In this document: positions 6,079 to 14,075 of the stretch, piece by piece
Numbering within the stretch: the first letter of the stretch is position 1
How the letters are laid out: each line of letters starts with the position of its first letter
NCBI GenBank assembly: GCA_041667045.1
Contig: JBAYFS010000006.1
Coordinates: forward strand, 1 to 25,836
Direction of reading: 5' to 3'
Source: JAQVSV01 sp041667045
GTDB lineage: Bacteria > Elusimicrobiota > Elusimicrobia > Elusimicrobiales > Elusimicrobiaceae
DNA: 25,836 bases
Notes under the pieces: model-generated
What the model saw: the letters and a program-made list of their open reading frames with translations, nothing else
Told to the model about the DNA's origin: nothing
Databases searched by the model: none
Program-made: the position numbers and the translations under genes

Positions 6079-7599
6079 TTATCCCACGCCGCCCATTTCC
6101 ATGGATTTCAGGAAATCCTTATTGGATTTCGTGACTTTCACCTTTTGAATCAACAGTTCCATGGCGTCAACGGGATTAAGCGGGGCGAGTACCTTACGCA
6201 GTATCCATACCTTGTTAAGTTCGTCCTGCGACAGCAGAAGCTCCTCTTTCCGGGTCGAAGTGCGGTTAAGGTCAATCGCCGGGAAAATCCTGCGGTCGGA
6301 AAGCTTGCGGTCAAGGTAAACTTCCGAATTGCCGGTTCCCTTAAACTCCTCGAAAATAACCTCGTCCATCCGGCTTCCGGTTTCCACAAGCGCGGTTGCG
6401 ATAATGGTCAGAGATCCGCCTTCCTCGACATTGCGCGCCGCGCCGAAAAACCGTTTCGGACGCTGCAGGGAAGTGGCTTCCAGTCCGCCCGAAAGCACAC
6501 GCCCGCTGGACGGCGCGATCGTGTTGTAGGCGCGGGCCAGTCTGGTTATGGAATCGAGCAGGATAATCACGTCTTTTTTCTGCTCGACAAGCCGCCGCGC
6601 TTTTTCCAGCACCATCTCGGCGACCTGAACATGCCGGTCCGCCGGCTCGTCAAAGGTAGAGGCTATAACTTCGCCGTCAACCGAACGGCTCATATCGGTA
6701 ACTTCCTCGGGTCGTTCATCGATAAGAAGCACCATGAGGACCACGTCCTTGTTATTCTTCTTAAGCGAGTGGGCGAGATTCTGTAACACCATCGTTTTTC
6801 CGGTTTTGGGAGCCGCCACAATCAGCGCGCGCTGGCCTTTACCGATAGGACAGATCAAATCTATCACGCGGGTGGTAAGCTCGTTTTTCTCCATTTCCAG
6901 AACAAAACGTTCATTGGGGTGGAGCGGAGTCAGATTATCAAACAGAGGGCGGTATTTGTTTTCCAGAGCGTCAACGCCGTTAACCGTCTGAACCTGGAGC
7001 ATGGCGTGGTAACGCTCGCCTTCCTTGGGCGCCCGGATGGCGCCTTCCAAAGTGTCGCCCTTGCGCAGCCAGAAACGCTTGATCTGCGAAGGGGACACAT
7101 AAATATCGTCCGGACCGGAAAGGTAGTTATTGTCGGGCGAACGCAAAAAGCCGAACCCGTCGGGCAGTATTTCCAGGACGCCGCTTCCGTAAACAACGCC
7201 GTCCTCTTTCGCCTCGACCTCAATTATTTTGCTTATAAGCTCCTGCTTGCGCAGGCCTGAAATACTTTCAATCTTGAGTTCGCGGGCTTTTTTAACAAGA
7301 TCGGAAACTGTCATTTTGGATAATTCGGAAACATCCGTCCGTTTCTTCGGCAGAACAACGGTTTCCGTCTGGGCGGACGGATTCTGCCCCTGCTGTCCGT
7401 TGCCGGAGTCCTGCGGACCCATTTCGCCGGGCTGGCCGGGCATCGGCGCCGGAACCTGCGGATTATACCGGTGCGGACTATGATGCCGGGGCTGGTGATA
7501 AGGCCGCCTGTGTTCTCCGTGGGGATTGTTATTTCTGCCGCCGTAAGGGCGGTTATTGTTTCTGTTTGCGTTACCGTTACCGTTTCCGTTTTGTTGCAT
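6079..7599 (-). CDS. rho: Transcription termination factor Rho with a disordered N-terminal extension
   Basis: Rho is a hexameric RNA-dependent ATPase that ends transcription. The core is complete: the N-terminal helical Rho_N segment (about 93-130), RNA-binding cold-shock-like domain with GFGFLRSPDNNYLSGPDDIYVS (148-169), Walker A APKTGKT (263-269), Walker B VIILLDS (344-350), and the Q/R-loop region GGLEATSLQRPKRFFGAARN. The first ~80 residues are different. They are rich in Asn, Gln, Gly, His and Pro, lack predicted structure by eye, and bring the protein to 506 residues against about 420 in E. coli. A ribosome binding site AGGAG lies before the ATG. It is the last gene of the operon, 17 bases after coaE. 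Confidence 0.97.
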   Translation of the reverse strand: MQQNGNGNGNANRNNNRPYGGRNNNPHGEHRRPYHQPRHHSPHRYNPQVPAPMPGQPGEMGPQDSGNGQQGQNPSAQTETVVLPKKRTDVSELSKMTVSDLVKKARELKIESISGLRKQELISKIIEVEAKEDGVVYGSGVLEILPDGFGFLRSPDNNYLSGPDDIYVSPSQIKRFWLRKGDTLEGAIRAPKEGERYHAMLQVQTVNGVDALENKYRPLFDNLTPLHPNERFVLEMEKNELTTRVIDLICPIGKGQRALIVAAPKTGKTMVLQNLAHSLKKNNKDVVLMVLLIDERPEEVTDMSRSVDGEVIASTFDEPADRHVQVAEMVLEKARRLVEQKKDVIILLDSITRLARAYNTIAPSSGRVLSGGLEATSLQRPKRFFGAARNVEEGGSLTIIATALVETGSRMDEVIFEEFKGTGNSEVYLDRKLSDRRIFPAIDLNRTSTRKEELLLSQDELNKVWILRKVLAPLNPVDAMELLIQKVKVTKSNKDFLKSMEMGGVG

Positions 7600-7616
7600 A
7601 CCTTGTTAGCTCCTGG

Positions 7617-8249
7617 TTATTTTTCCCTCAAATGGATTAATGTAAAAACTTCCTCGACGCGGGCGCGCAAAGCGTCCGGCGTGCCCGAATTGTCTATCAC
7701 GAAATCAGCCAGCGTATCTTTTTCCTGGCCGTCCAGCTGGGCGTCGGATCGTCTGAAAAACTCCTCCCGCGTCCAGCCGCGTTTAACCGCGCGCTCAAGC
7801 CGCACGTCCTCATGGGCGGAAACAGAGATCACGCAGTCAAACCAACTTTTCTTCATGCCGCTTTCAAACAGAAGCGGCGCGTCAAAAACCACAACTCCTT
7901 CGCGCGCGCCGCGCGCTATGCTGAGCGCGTTCGCAAGCACGGCTGGATGCACCGCACTTTCAAGTCCGTTCCGCATTTTTTCGTCAGCGAAAACTTTCTG
8001 CGCCAGCAGTTTCAAATCCGTTGCCCCGTCAGGGCCGAAAAAAACGCCGCCGTAAGTATCCGCCAGAAACTTCCAGCCCGCGCGGCCCGGCAGCAATTCT
8101 TCCTTCGCCAGAGTGTCGGCGCAAATGACGCGCGCGCCCAGCTCGGCGAACATTTTCGAAACCGTGCTTTTCCCGGAAGCGACCGTACCGGTCAGCCCCG
8201 CCATAATTTTATCTTCCGGTTTCACCCAGTTGAAATTTTCAAGCGTCAC
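7617..8249 (-). CDS. coaE: Dephospho-CoA kinase
   Basis: CoaE phosphorylates the 3'-hydroxyl of dephospho-CoA using ATP, the last step of coenzyme A synthesis. The P-loop reads GLTGTVASGKST (residues 18-29), followed by ARVICADTLAKE and FDAPLLFESGM, both characteristic of the family. The start is ambiguous. GTG at 8249 overlaps the TGA of the rhomboid gene by four bases (GTGA), suggesting coupled translation and giving 210 residues. ATG at 8204 gives 195 residues, places the P-loop at the very N-terminus as in most family members, and has GGAAGA upstream. I report the longer form and regard the shorter as about equally likely. It sits in the trxA-to-rho operon. Confidence 0.95.
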   Translation of the reverse strand: MTLENFNWVKPEDKIMAGLTGTVASGKSTVSKMFAELGARVICADTLAKEELLPGRAGWKFLADTYGGVFFGPDGATDLKLLAQKVFADEKMRNGLESAVHPAVLANALSIARGAREGVVVFDAPLLFESGMKKSWFDCVISVSAHEDVRLERAVKRGWTREEFFRRSDAQLDGQEKDTLADFVIDNSGTPDALRARVEEVFTLIHLREK

Positions 8250-9001
8250 AGTCCGTGCATCCTTCTGGAAACGTCTTCCAGTATATGCCGCTCCCGCAAA
8301 TTAAGCGAATCCATACCGTTATGGCGGATTTTATCCAAAATGGCGTCGACCTCTTCTTTTGAAACGAAATCCGGTTCCTGCCTGACAGGCGTGACGGTTT
8401 TAAAGGACCCCAGCAGTTCGGGATTTAATTTAAGATACAAAAATCCCGTCAGCAGTCCGCCCAGATGCGCCAGATTTGCTATGCCGGTGTAGGACGAGAA
8501 GAAACTGGAGGCCAGTTCAATCACGCCCAGCACAACCGCCAGATACTTCGCTTTAACCGGAATAAGAAAGTAAAGAAAAACCGTGGCATTCGGATACATC
8601 ATCCCGAAGGCGAGCAAAAGCCCGTAAATCGCACCGGACGCTCCGATAACCGGCACCATGGAATTGGGCGCGAACAGAACATTGAACAATGCGGCGCCCA
8701 TCCCCGTAACCAGAAAATAAATCAAAAACTTTTTGGACCCGATCGCCCCTTCAATCAGCCCGCCCAGCATCCACATCATGAACATATTGAAAAATATATG
8801 GAAGAACCCGCCGTGCAGGAACATATACGTTACCGGCTGCCACAGCCAGAACTTATGCGTTAAAAGATATGGCACAAGACCGAGATAGACATAAATCCTG
8901 GGCCCCAGGAACATGTCCAGAACATACATCGCGCAGGACACCGCGATAACCGTTTTGGTCACTCTCGGCAAATCGGAAAAGCGGGCGAAGATAAGCTTCA
9001 T
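8246..9001 (-). CDS. Rhomboid-family intramembrane serine protease
   Basis: Rhomboids cleave other membrane proteins within or next to the lipid bilayer. This 251-residue protein has about six hydrophobic segments between residues 15 and 192. The catalytic serine is in GASGAIYG (Ser122) and the catalytic histidine in NLAHLGGLLTGF (His179). The family HxxxxHxxxN-like element is in FLHGGFFHIFFNM (His63, His68, Asn72). After the last helix comes a ~55-residue cytoplasmic tail with VDAILDKIRHNGMDSLNLRERHIL, a short motif often seen at the C-terminus of bacterial rhomboids. The ATG overlaps the polA stop by four bases (ATGA), and its own stop overlaps the possible coaE start, so translation of the three genes may be coupled. 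The substrate is unknown. Confidence 0.93.
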   Translation of the reverse strand: MKLIFARFSDLPRVTKTVIAVSCAMYVLDMFLGPRIYVYLGLVPYLLTHKFWLWQPVTYMFLHGGFFHIFFNMFMMWMLGGLIEGAIGSKKFLIYFLVTGMGAALFNVLFAPNSMVPVIGASGAIYGLLLAFGMMYPNATVFLYFLIPVKAKYLAVVLGVIELASSFFSSYTGIANLAHLGGLLTGFLYLKLNPELLGSFKTVTPVRQEPDFVSKEEVDAILDKIRHNGMDSLNLRERHILEDVSRRMHGL

Positions 9002-11553
9002 CGGGGCATCGCCTCCATATCCTGCCAGTTGCGGCCCCGCTTTATGGTGACGGTAAGCGGAACCTTCAAAACCACCGCGTGTTCCATAACCTGGCGCGCC
9101 GCGGCGGAAAATTCCGCGGCGTTGGCCTGCGGAACTTCGAACAGCAATTCATCGTGAATCTGCAAAAGCATCCGCGCGCCGTATGTGCCCAGGCAGGGAT
9201 ATATTTTGAGCATGGCCTCTTTGATAATGTCGGCCGAACCACCCTGCACGATAGTATTGATGGCGGCCCGCTTCGCGGCCGCAGCCGCGTTGCCGGGACC
9301 TTTTATTTCCGGAAAAAACCTGACCCGCCCGGACATGGTGTGAACGCGCTCCGTTTCCTCGGCTTGCTTAACGGACCGGTCAATCCACTCGCGCACACCG
9401 GTGTAAGTCTGGAAATAACGCTCGATGTAGGCTTTCGCTTCGCTCAGCGGAATATCAAGCCCGCGGGACAGCCCCATACCCGTCTGCCCGTAAACTATGC
9501 CAAAATTTATCGCCTTGGCCTTGCGGCGCATTTCCGGCGTGACCATGCCGGGCATTACGCCGAACACGTCTGCCGCGGTCTGGGTGTGGATATCGCCGCC
9601 GCCTTCAAAGGCCGTTATGAGCGCGCGGTCGCCGCTTTCATGGGCCAGCACGCGCAAATCTATCTGGGAATAGTCGGACGCCAGCAGGACAAACCCCTCT
9701 TCCGCCTCAAAAGCGCGGCGGATTTCCTTGCCGTAAGCGGAGCGGACGGGAATATTCTGCAAATTGGGCCGCGCGCTGGAAAGCCGGCCCGTAGCGGTGC
9801 CGGTCTGGTCGAAAAAGGTATGCACGCGGCAGGCGGCGTCGGCTGAGGAAACAAGATTGTCGGCGTAAACCGTTTTAAGCTTCACCGCTTCGCGGTATTT
9901 CAGTATCTCCGCCGCCACGGGATATTCGCCGGCCAGCTGGGTCAGCACTTCCTCATCCGTGGAAAAACCTGTTTTGTTTTTCCGGACAGGATCAATGCCG
10001 CGCTCTTTAAACAGAAACTCCGCCAATTGTTTCGGCGAATTGATATTCAAATCATGTCCCGCCGCCAGAGCCACGGCGCTCTCCGCGGCGCGCGCGACGG
10101 CATCCAGTTCGGAAGAAACCTTCTGCAAAAGAACCTTATTGATTTTTATGCCCGCGCTTTCCATACCGCAAAGAACGGAAGCCACGGGCGTTTCCATTTC
10201 CGAAAACAATTTCCACAGGCTGTTTTTCTCAAGCTCGCCCGTAAGTTTTTCACGCAAATTGAAAATTTCCTCGCACACCACCGCGAGTTTCTGCCCGCCC
10301 TCGGCCTGGGGCGGCAGCTTGCCCAGATAACTTACGCTAAGCGTTTCAAAATCAAAATGCGGCATGGACGGATTAAGGCAATAAGCCGCAAGCATCGTGT
10401 CAAAACTGTTAACCGTCCGCCCCGGCTCCGGCACAAAACCCAGAGCGTGCATTACGGCTTTGATATCCCATGAAATTTTCAGAACTTTGTCGTCCGCCAG
10501 CAGCCGGGCCAGAGAACCGCTTTGTTCCGCCGTCAGTTCGGCGCGTTTAAGCAGGCAGAATTTGCCGCCCGCAACGCCCAAAAGAAGATTTTCACCTTCG
10601 CACAGCAGAACTATTTCGACCGCGACTGACGCGGCCGAAAACACTTCATCCGCCGGAGTTCCCGCCGCCGTTTCAACTCTAGGAACGGCGGTTTTGGCCA
10701 TTTCGGCCAGATCGCGGAATTCATATTTCTGAAACATCGCAAAAAGCGTTTGTGAAGACGGGGGCCGGACGACATAATCGTCCAGCTTAAATTCAAGCGG
10801 AATCGCGGCGTCCAGCGTTACCAGTTTTTTGGACAGGAGCGCGTTCTCACGGTTCGCTATTATGCTCTGCGCCAGTTTCGGCTTCATGCGCGTGTCACCG
10901 GCGTCCGCCGCCGCGATGATATTTTCAAGCGCGCCAAATTCGTTTATAAGAGCAAGCGCCGTTTTTGGACCCGCGCCCCGGATGCCGGGAACATTATCCG
11001 AACTGTCGCCCACGATGGAAAGGTAATCCGCCATCCGCTCCGGAGGCACGCCGAATTTTTCCTTCACATATGCCGCGCCGCGCAAAGGCTCCTTTCCGCC
11101 CGGCCAGACGGAAATATTGTCCGAAACCAGCTGGCATATATCCTTGTCCGTGGTGACCAGAACTGTGGACAACCCTTCTGCCGCCGCGTTTCTGCCGAGC
11201 CAGGCCATGAAATCATCCGCTTCCAGCCCTTCCCCTGCCACGACTTTAAATCCCAGCCCCTCGGTGATTTCGCGCGCCAGAGCAAGCTGGGACACCAAAG
11301 CATCGTCCGTTTTCGCGCGGTTGGCTTTATATTCGGGGTAAAGATGATGCCGGAAGGTTTTGGCGGGAGAATCGAAACAGACGGCTATGTAATCCGGCTT
11401 TATCTCCCTCATAAGCTTTATAAGAAGGCGCGCGAAACCGAACACCGCGCCCACCTCAACCCCCTTGGAAGTGGTAAAGCCGGGCAAGGCGTGATAGGCT
11501 CTGTGCAGAAAGCCATGCGCGTCTATCGCATAGAATTTTTTACCGGAGAACAT
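8998..11553 (-). CDS. polA: DNA polymerase I, proofreading site degenerate
   Basis: Pol I fills gaps and removes RNA primers during lagging-strand synthesis and repair. The 851-residue protein has three parts. The 5'-3' flap exonuclease (1-290) shows YAIDAHGFLHRAYHALP, VTTDKDICQLV and VGDSSDNVPGIRGAGPKTA. The central 3'-5' exonuclease-like domain spans about 300-440. The polymerase domain carries motif A ASDYSQIDLR (625-634), motif B RRKAKAINFGIVYGQTG (676-692) and motif C QIHDELLFEVP (798-808). In the central domain the metal-binding acidic residues are missing. There is no DxE at the start (SVAVEIVLL), and the usual YxxxD near the end reads VVCEE. Proofreading is therefore probably absent, as in Thermus and Bacillus Pol I. 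It starts 11 bases after the tlpA-like gene. Confidence 0.97.
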   Translation of the reverse strand: MFSGKKFYAIDAHGFLHRAYHALPGFTTSKGVEVGAVFGFARLLIKLMREIKPDYIAVCFDSPAKTFRHHLYPEYKANRAKTDDALVSQLALAREITEGLGFKVVAGEGLEADDFMAWLGRNAAAEGLSTVLVTTDKDICQLVSDNISVWPGGKEPLRGAAYVKEKFGVPPERMADYLSIVGDSSDNVPGIRGAGPKTALALINEFGALENIIAAADAGDTRMKPKLAQSIIANRENALLSKKLVTLDAAIPLEFKLDDYVVRPPSSQTLFAMFQKYEFRDLAEMAKTAVPRVETAAGTPADEVFSAASVAVEIVLLCEGENLLLGVAGGKFCLLKRAELTAEQSGSLARLLADDKVLKISWDIKAVMHALGFVPEPGRTVNSFDTMLAAYCLNPSMPHFDFETLSVSYLGKLPPQAEGGQKLAVVCEEIFNLREKLTGELEKNSLWKLFSEMETPVASVLCGMESAGIKINKVLLQKVSSELDAVARAAESAVALAAGHDLNINSPKQLAEFLFKERGIDPVRKNKTGFSTDEEVLTQLAGEYPVAAEILKYREAVKLKTVYADNLVSSADAACRVHTFFDQTGTATGRLSSARPNLQNIPVRSAYGKEIRRAFEAEEGFVLLASDYSQIDLRVLAHESGDRALITAFEGGGDIHTQTAADVFGVMPGMVTPEMRRKAKAINFGIVYGQTGMGLSRGLDIPLSEAKAYIERYFQTYTGVREWIDRSVKQAEETERVHTMSGRVRFFPEIKGPGNAAAAAKRAAINTIVQGGSADIIKEAMLKIYPCLGTYGARMLLQIHDELLFEVPQANAAEFSAAARQVMEHAVVLKVPLTVTIKRGRNWQDMEAMPR

Positions 11554-11564
11554 TTAGGAAAGAA

Positions 11565-12050
11565 TTATTCCTCTTTAAGATGAGCTATTTCGCTGTTAAT
11601 TTCGGAATCAACCTGAGGTCCGTAGCCAATCCACGTTTTGCGGACTTTGCCTTTTTTATCTATCAGAACGAAAGTCGGAAATCCCCGGACTTTGTAAGCG
11701 CGCGCGGCCTCATACTTCAAATCCGCGGCCAGCGGGAACGTAAAACTGAACTTATCGGCGTAAGCCTTCAGATTGTCGTCCAGGGCGGCGCCGGAAACCA
11801 CGCCGAGAACCGAACAGAGAACACCGTCATGCTGGCTGAATATTCTGTTCACCGCCGGGAACGAAGCTTCGCAGGCGGAACAGCCCGGCATCCAGAAAAA
11901 CAGAAGAAGAACTTTATTTTTGTAATCCGCGATCGTGACGGCTTTCCCGCTTTCGGAAGCCACCCGGAAAGCGGGCGCGGCATTATTGCGCAGGCCGAAC
12001 CAAAGCAAGGCCGCTATCGCCGCAACACCTAAAAAACGCCAGAAATTCAT
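11565..12050 (-). CDS. Membrane-anchored thioredoxin-like protein (TlpA/ResA type)
   Basis: This 161-residue protein has one N-terminal hydrophobic segment (about 5-20) followed by a redoxin fold, so it is probably anchored in the inner membrane with its active site outside the cytoplasm. The redox motif is CSAC (Cys57, Cys60) in FFWMPGCSACEASFP. The cis-proline loop reads RGFPTFVLIDKKGKV, and an AYADKFSFTFPLAADL insertion typical of the TlpA/ResA/DsbE group is present. Such proteins reduce disulfides in cytochrome maturation or in exported proteins. No cytochrome-assembly genes lie nearby, so the target is unknown. It begins 6 bases after trxA, with no clear ribosome binding site, and is likely translated by coupling. 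Confidence 0.9.
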   Translation of the reverse strand: MNFWRFLGVAAIAALLWFGLRNNAAPAFRVASESGKAVTIADYKNKVLLLFFWMPGCSACEASFPAVNRIFSQHDGVLCSVLGVVSGAALDDNLKAYADKFSFTFPLAADLKYEAARAYKVRGFPTFVLIDKKGKVRKTWIGYGPQVDSEINSEIAHLKEE

Positions 12051-12056
12051 CCGCGG

Positions 12057-12380
12057 TTAAGACAAAAGCCCGTCAAGAATCTTTTGCAGTTCGCCCTTGG
12101 GCTGGACGCCCACGGTGCCGCTCACTTCACGCCCGGCTTTGAAAAATTTCACGGTGGGAATAGCCGAGATCTTATAAGCGACAGCGGTTTCCGGACACTC
12201 GTCCGTATTAAGTTTGCAGACCTTGACTTTACCGGCGTATTCCGCGGCAAGCTCTTCGACTATCGGGCCAAGCATTCTGCAGGGACCGCACCAAGGCGCC
12301 CAGAAATCAACCAGTACTGGAACGGAGCTTTCAAGAACCTCGTGCTTAAATGTTTCATCCGTGAGATTTATCTCGCTCAT
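12057..12380 (-). CDS. trxA: Thioredoxin
   Basis: Thioredoxin is a general cytoplasmic disulfide reductant kept reduced by thioredoxin reductase. The 107-residue protein is of standard length, with the canonical active site FWAPWCGPCRM (Cys31, Cys34) and cis-proline AIPT (Pro75) before the strand VKFFKAG. No signal peptide is present. It is the first gene of the six-gene operon ending with rho. AAAGGAG precedes its ATG, and a 9-bp stem-loop lies in the leader just upstream (12405-12429). A thioredoxin reductase gene is not in this window. Confidence 0.97.
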   Translation of the reverse strand: MSEINLTDETFKHEVLESSVPVLVDFWAPWCGPCRMLGPIVEELAAEYAGKVKVCKLNTDECPETAVAYKISAIPTVKFFKAGREVSGTVGVQPKGELQKILDGLLS

Positions 12381-12404
12381 GGCGTCTCCTTTTGCATTTA
12401 GTTA

Positions 12405-12429
12405 CCGCCCGCTGAAAACGAGCAGGCGG
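12405..12429 (-). other. Stem-loop in the trxA leader
   Basis: Nine paired bases (12405-12413 with 12421-12429, one G-T pair) enclose a 7-base loop, about 25 bases before the trxA ATG on the minus strand. No T-run follows, so it is not a terminator. It may affect mRNA stability or translation. Confidence 0.4.
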
Positions 12430-12498
12430 AAAACTTTGGTTTTGGGGAAGATTTTATTTTTATTTGGGGAATAACTGCGAACCGTAAAAACACGTTTA

Positions 12499-12516
12499 AT
12501 TTGCGCGAGCGCAAAT
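12499..12516. promoter_or_regulatory. Palindrome in the divergent trxA / YwqK-repeat gene intergenic region
   Basis: ATTTGCGC and GCGCAAAT form a perfect 8-bp inverted repeat with a 2-base spacer, midway between the two divergent genes. A second short inverted repeat (CTACT...AGTAG, 12522-12536) lies next to it. The size and symmetry fit a dimeric regulator site; no regulator gene is adjacent. Confidence 0.4.
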
Positions 12517-12564
12517 AACACCTACTACAAAAGTAGCACACTGGCGAAAATTTGTCAACAGAAA

Positions 12565-12593
12565 TTGCACATTCGCCGTGTATTTATTATACT
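12565..12593 (+). promoter_or_regulatory. Likely promoter of the YwqK-repeat gene
   Basis: TTGCAC (12565-12570), 17-base spacer and TATACT (12588-12593), 45 bases before the ATG at 12638. The -10 is good and the -35 matches only in TTG. Confidence 0.5.
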
Positions 12594-12637
12594 AGACGGG
12601 ACGGCTTGTCCGTCAAACTCATCGGAGCGAGGCTACT

Positions 12638-13984
12638 ATGCCGGAAAACAAAACAATATGCATACTCGCCGGGCGGAAAAAGATGTACTTCCGCGCGGAA
12701 CTTCTGGCTACCCAGATAACTGACAGGCAGGGCCGCACACTGAAAACGGAAGGCGCACTTCCGGACGGAGAAGTTACGGAGTACAACGCCGTTTCTGTGA
12801 CGGAAAAAAATTTTTCCAGGACCAGAGCTGTGGGCAGACAGCTTACGGTCAGCTGCGAAACGGGGCTGCCCGTTACGGAAGAAGCGTTCCAGGACGGATT
12901 CCTTACCGGAATCCGCGTGGAATACTTCCCCAACGGAAAACCCAAGCTGAAGGAACATTATAAATTAGGGAAACTGAACGGCACGGTAACGGAGTATTAC
13001 GAATCTGGCAATCCGCGCCTGGAATACATGTATAACGCGAGAGAGCTGGTGTCTTTCACAGAAATTCCGGACACGGCACCGGTAAAAACGGAATCTGCTC
13101 ACCCTTATAAAGCGGAACCCGCGCAGCCCGCGCAAAAAACGGTTATGCCGGATTTGCCGGCTGCCGCGCCGGTCCCGGAAACAACCGAGCCGGCCGGGCC
13201 TTTGCCGGAACAGCCCGCGCGCGCCGCAACCCCTGCGACGGACAACTTTACGACGCGCAAAGTGGAAGGCAATGTCCGCACTTATTACCGCGGTGCGGAT
13301 GAAATAGCCAAAGAAATAATAGCCCCGTCCGGAGAAGTGGCCGACAAGGCCGGCGTCATTCCCAACGGTGTCGTCAAAGAGTTCTACCCCAACGGCAAAA
13401 TAAAAGTGGAAGAACTGTACCAGAACGGCGCGTTAAACGGCAAACGCATTAAATACGACGAACTGGGCCGCATCTGGGCCGAAGAAACGTACCAGAACGG
13501 AATGCTCGACGGACTGGTGAAGATACATAATTATTTCAAAGACAAGGTTTTCGAGGAAGAGGCCTTCTTCAAAAACAACAAACTCAACGGTGTGCGCAAG
13601 TCCTATTATCCCAACGGAAATCCGAGCGTGGAAGAAACATACAAAGAGGGACTGTTGCATGGCGTGCGCAAATCGTATTACGAAAACGGCAGCATAAACA
13701 CCGAGGAGAATTACGAACATGACCGGCTCTGCGGAACGCGGCGGCGTTATTATGACACCGGCCAGCTCTGGAACGAAGAAAGCTATATGGACGGACATCT
13801 GCACGGCCTGCGGACGGATTTCTACATAACCGGGCAAACCCGCCTCACGGAAAACTACAAAACCGGACGGCTTGAAGGCGAACGGAAATTCTTTTATGAA
13901 AACGGACGGCCCATGTATGAGGAAACCTATACATACGGCAAACTGGTGAACCGAAAAGAATTCAAAAAGAAAACAATTATGTAA
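12638..13984 (+). CDS. Protein with ten YwqK/MORN-variant repeats in two modules
   Basis: This 448-residue protein belongs to the broad YwqK-like, MORN-variant repeat group (COG2849-type). The repeat unit is 22-26 residues with pattern G-x-x-x-x-YYxNG-x-x-x-x-EExYxxGxLx. Two copies lie at residues 91-139 and eight tandem copies at 244-437. Between them is a Pro/Ala/Glu-rich linker (about 145-205). The segment before each repeat block is also similar (YFRAELLATQI..GALPDGEV at 17-46 against YYRGADEIAKEI..GVIPNGVV at 216-246), so the protein looks internally duplicated. There is no signal peptide or membrane segment. Members of this group have been annotated as antitoxins, but no toxin gene lies next to it. 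A binding or scaffold role is plausible; no enzyme motif is visible. It is a single-gene unit with its own promoter and terminator. Confidence 0.85.
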   Translation: MPENKTICILAGRKKMYFRAELLATQITDRQGRTLKTEGALPDGEVTEYNAVSVTEKNFSRTRAVGRQLTVSCETGLPVTEEAFQDGFLTGIRVEYFPNGKPKLKEHYKLGKLNGTVTEYYESGNPRLEYMYNARELVSFTEIPDTAPVKTESAHPYKAEPAQPAQKTVMPDLPAAAPVPETTEPAGPLPEQPARAATPATDNFTTRKVEGNVRTYYRGADEIAKEIIAPSGEVADKAGVIPNGVVKEFYPNGKIKVEELYQNGALNGKRIKYDELGRIWAEETYQNGMLDGLVKIHNYFKDKVFEEEAFFKNNKLNGVRKSYYPNGNPSVEETYKEGLLHGVRKSYYENGSINTEENYEHDRLCGTRRRYYDTGQLWNEESYMDGHLHGLRTDFYITGQTRLTENYKTGRLEGERKFFYENGRPMYEETYTYGKLVNRKEFKKKTIM

Positions 13985-13990
13985 AACGAA

Positions 13991-14020
13991 AGAAAGGCGG
14001 GATAAACATCCCGCCTTTCT
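13991..14020 (+). terminator. Terminator of the YwqK-repeat gene
   Basis: A perfect 12-bp stem (13991-14002 with 14009-14020) and 6-base loop, 6 bases after the stop codon. A T-rich end (CTTTCTTTAAAT) follows. Confidence 0.9.
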
Positions 14021-14075
14021 TTAAATATTCAAACAACTACGGCTCGACACAGTAAACGCAAGACATGGGGGATTG

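Noticed and set aside
12908..13948. DNA-level tandem or CRISPR-like repeat in the YwqK gene
   Set aside because: The periodicity is at protein level; the DNA copies have diverged and there are no constant repeats with unique spacers.
12638..13984. Toxin-antitoxin system suggested by the YwqK-like repeats
   Set aside because: No toxin-like gene is adjacent on either strand; neighbours are trxA (divergent) and a pilin behind a terminator.
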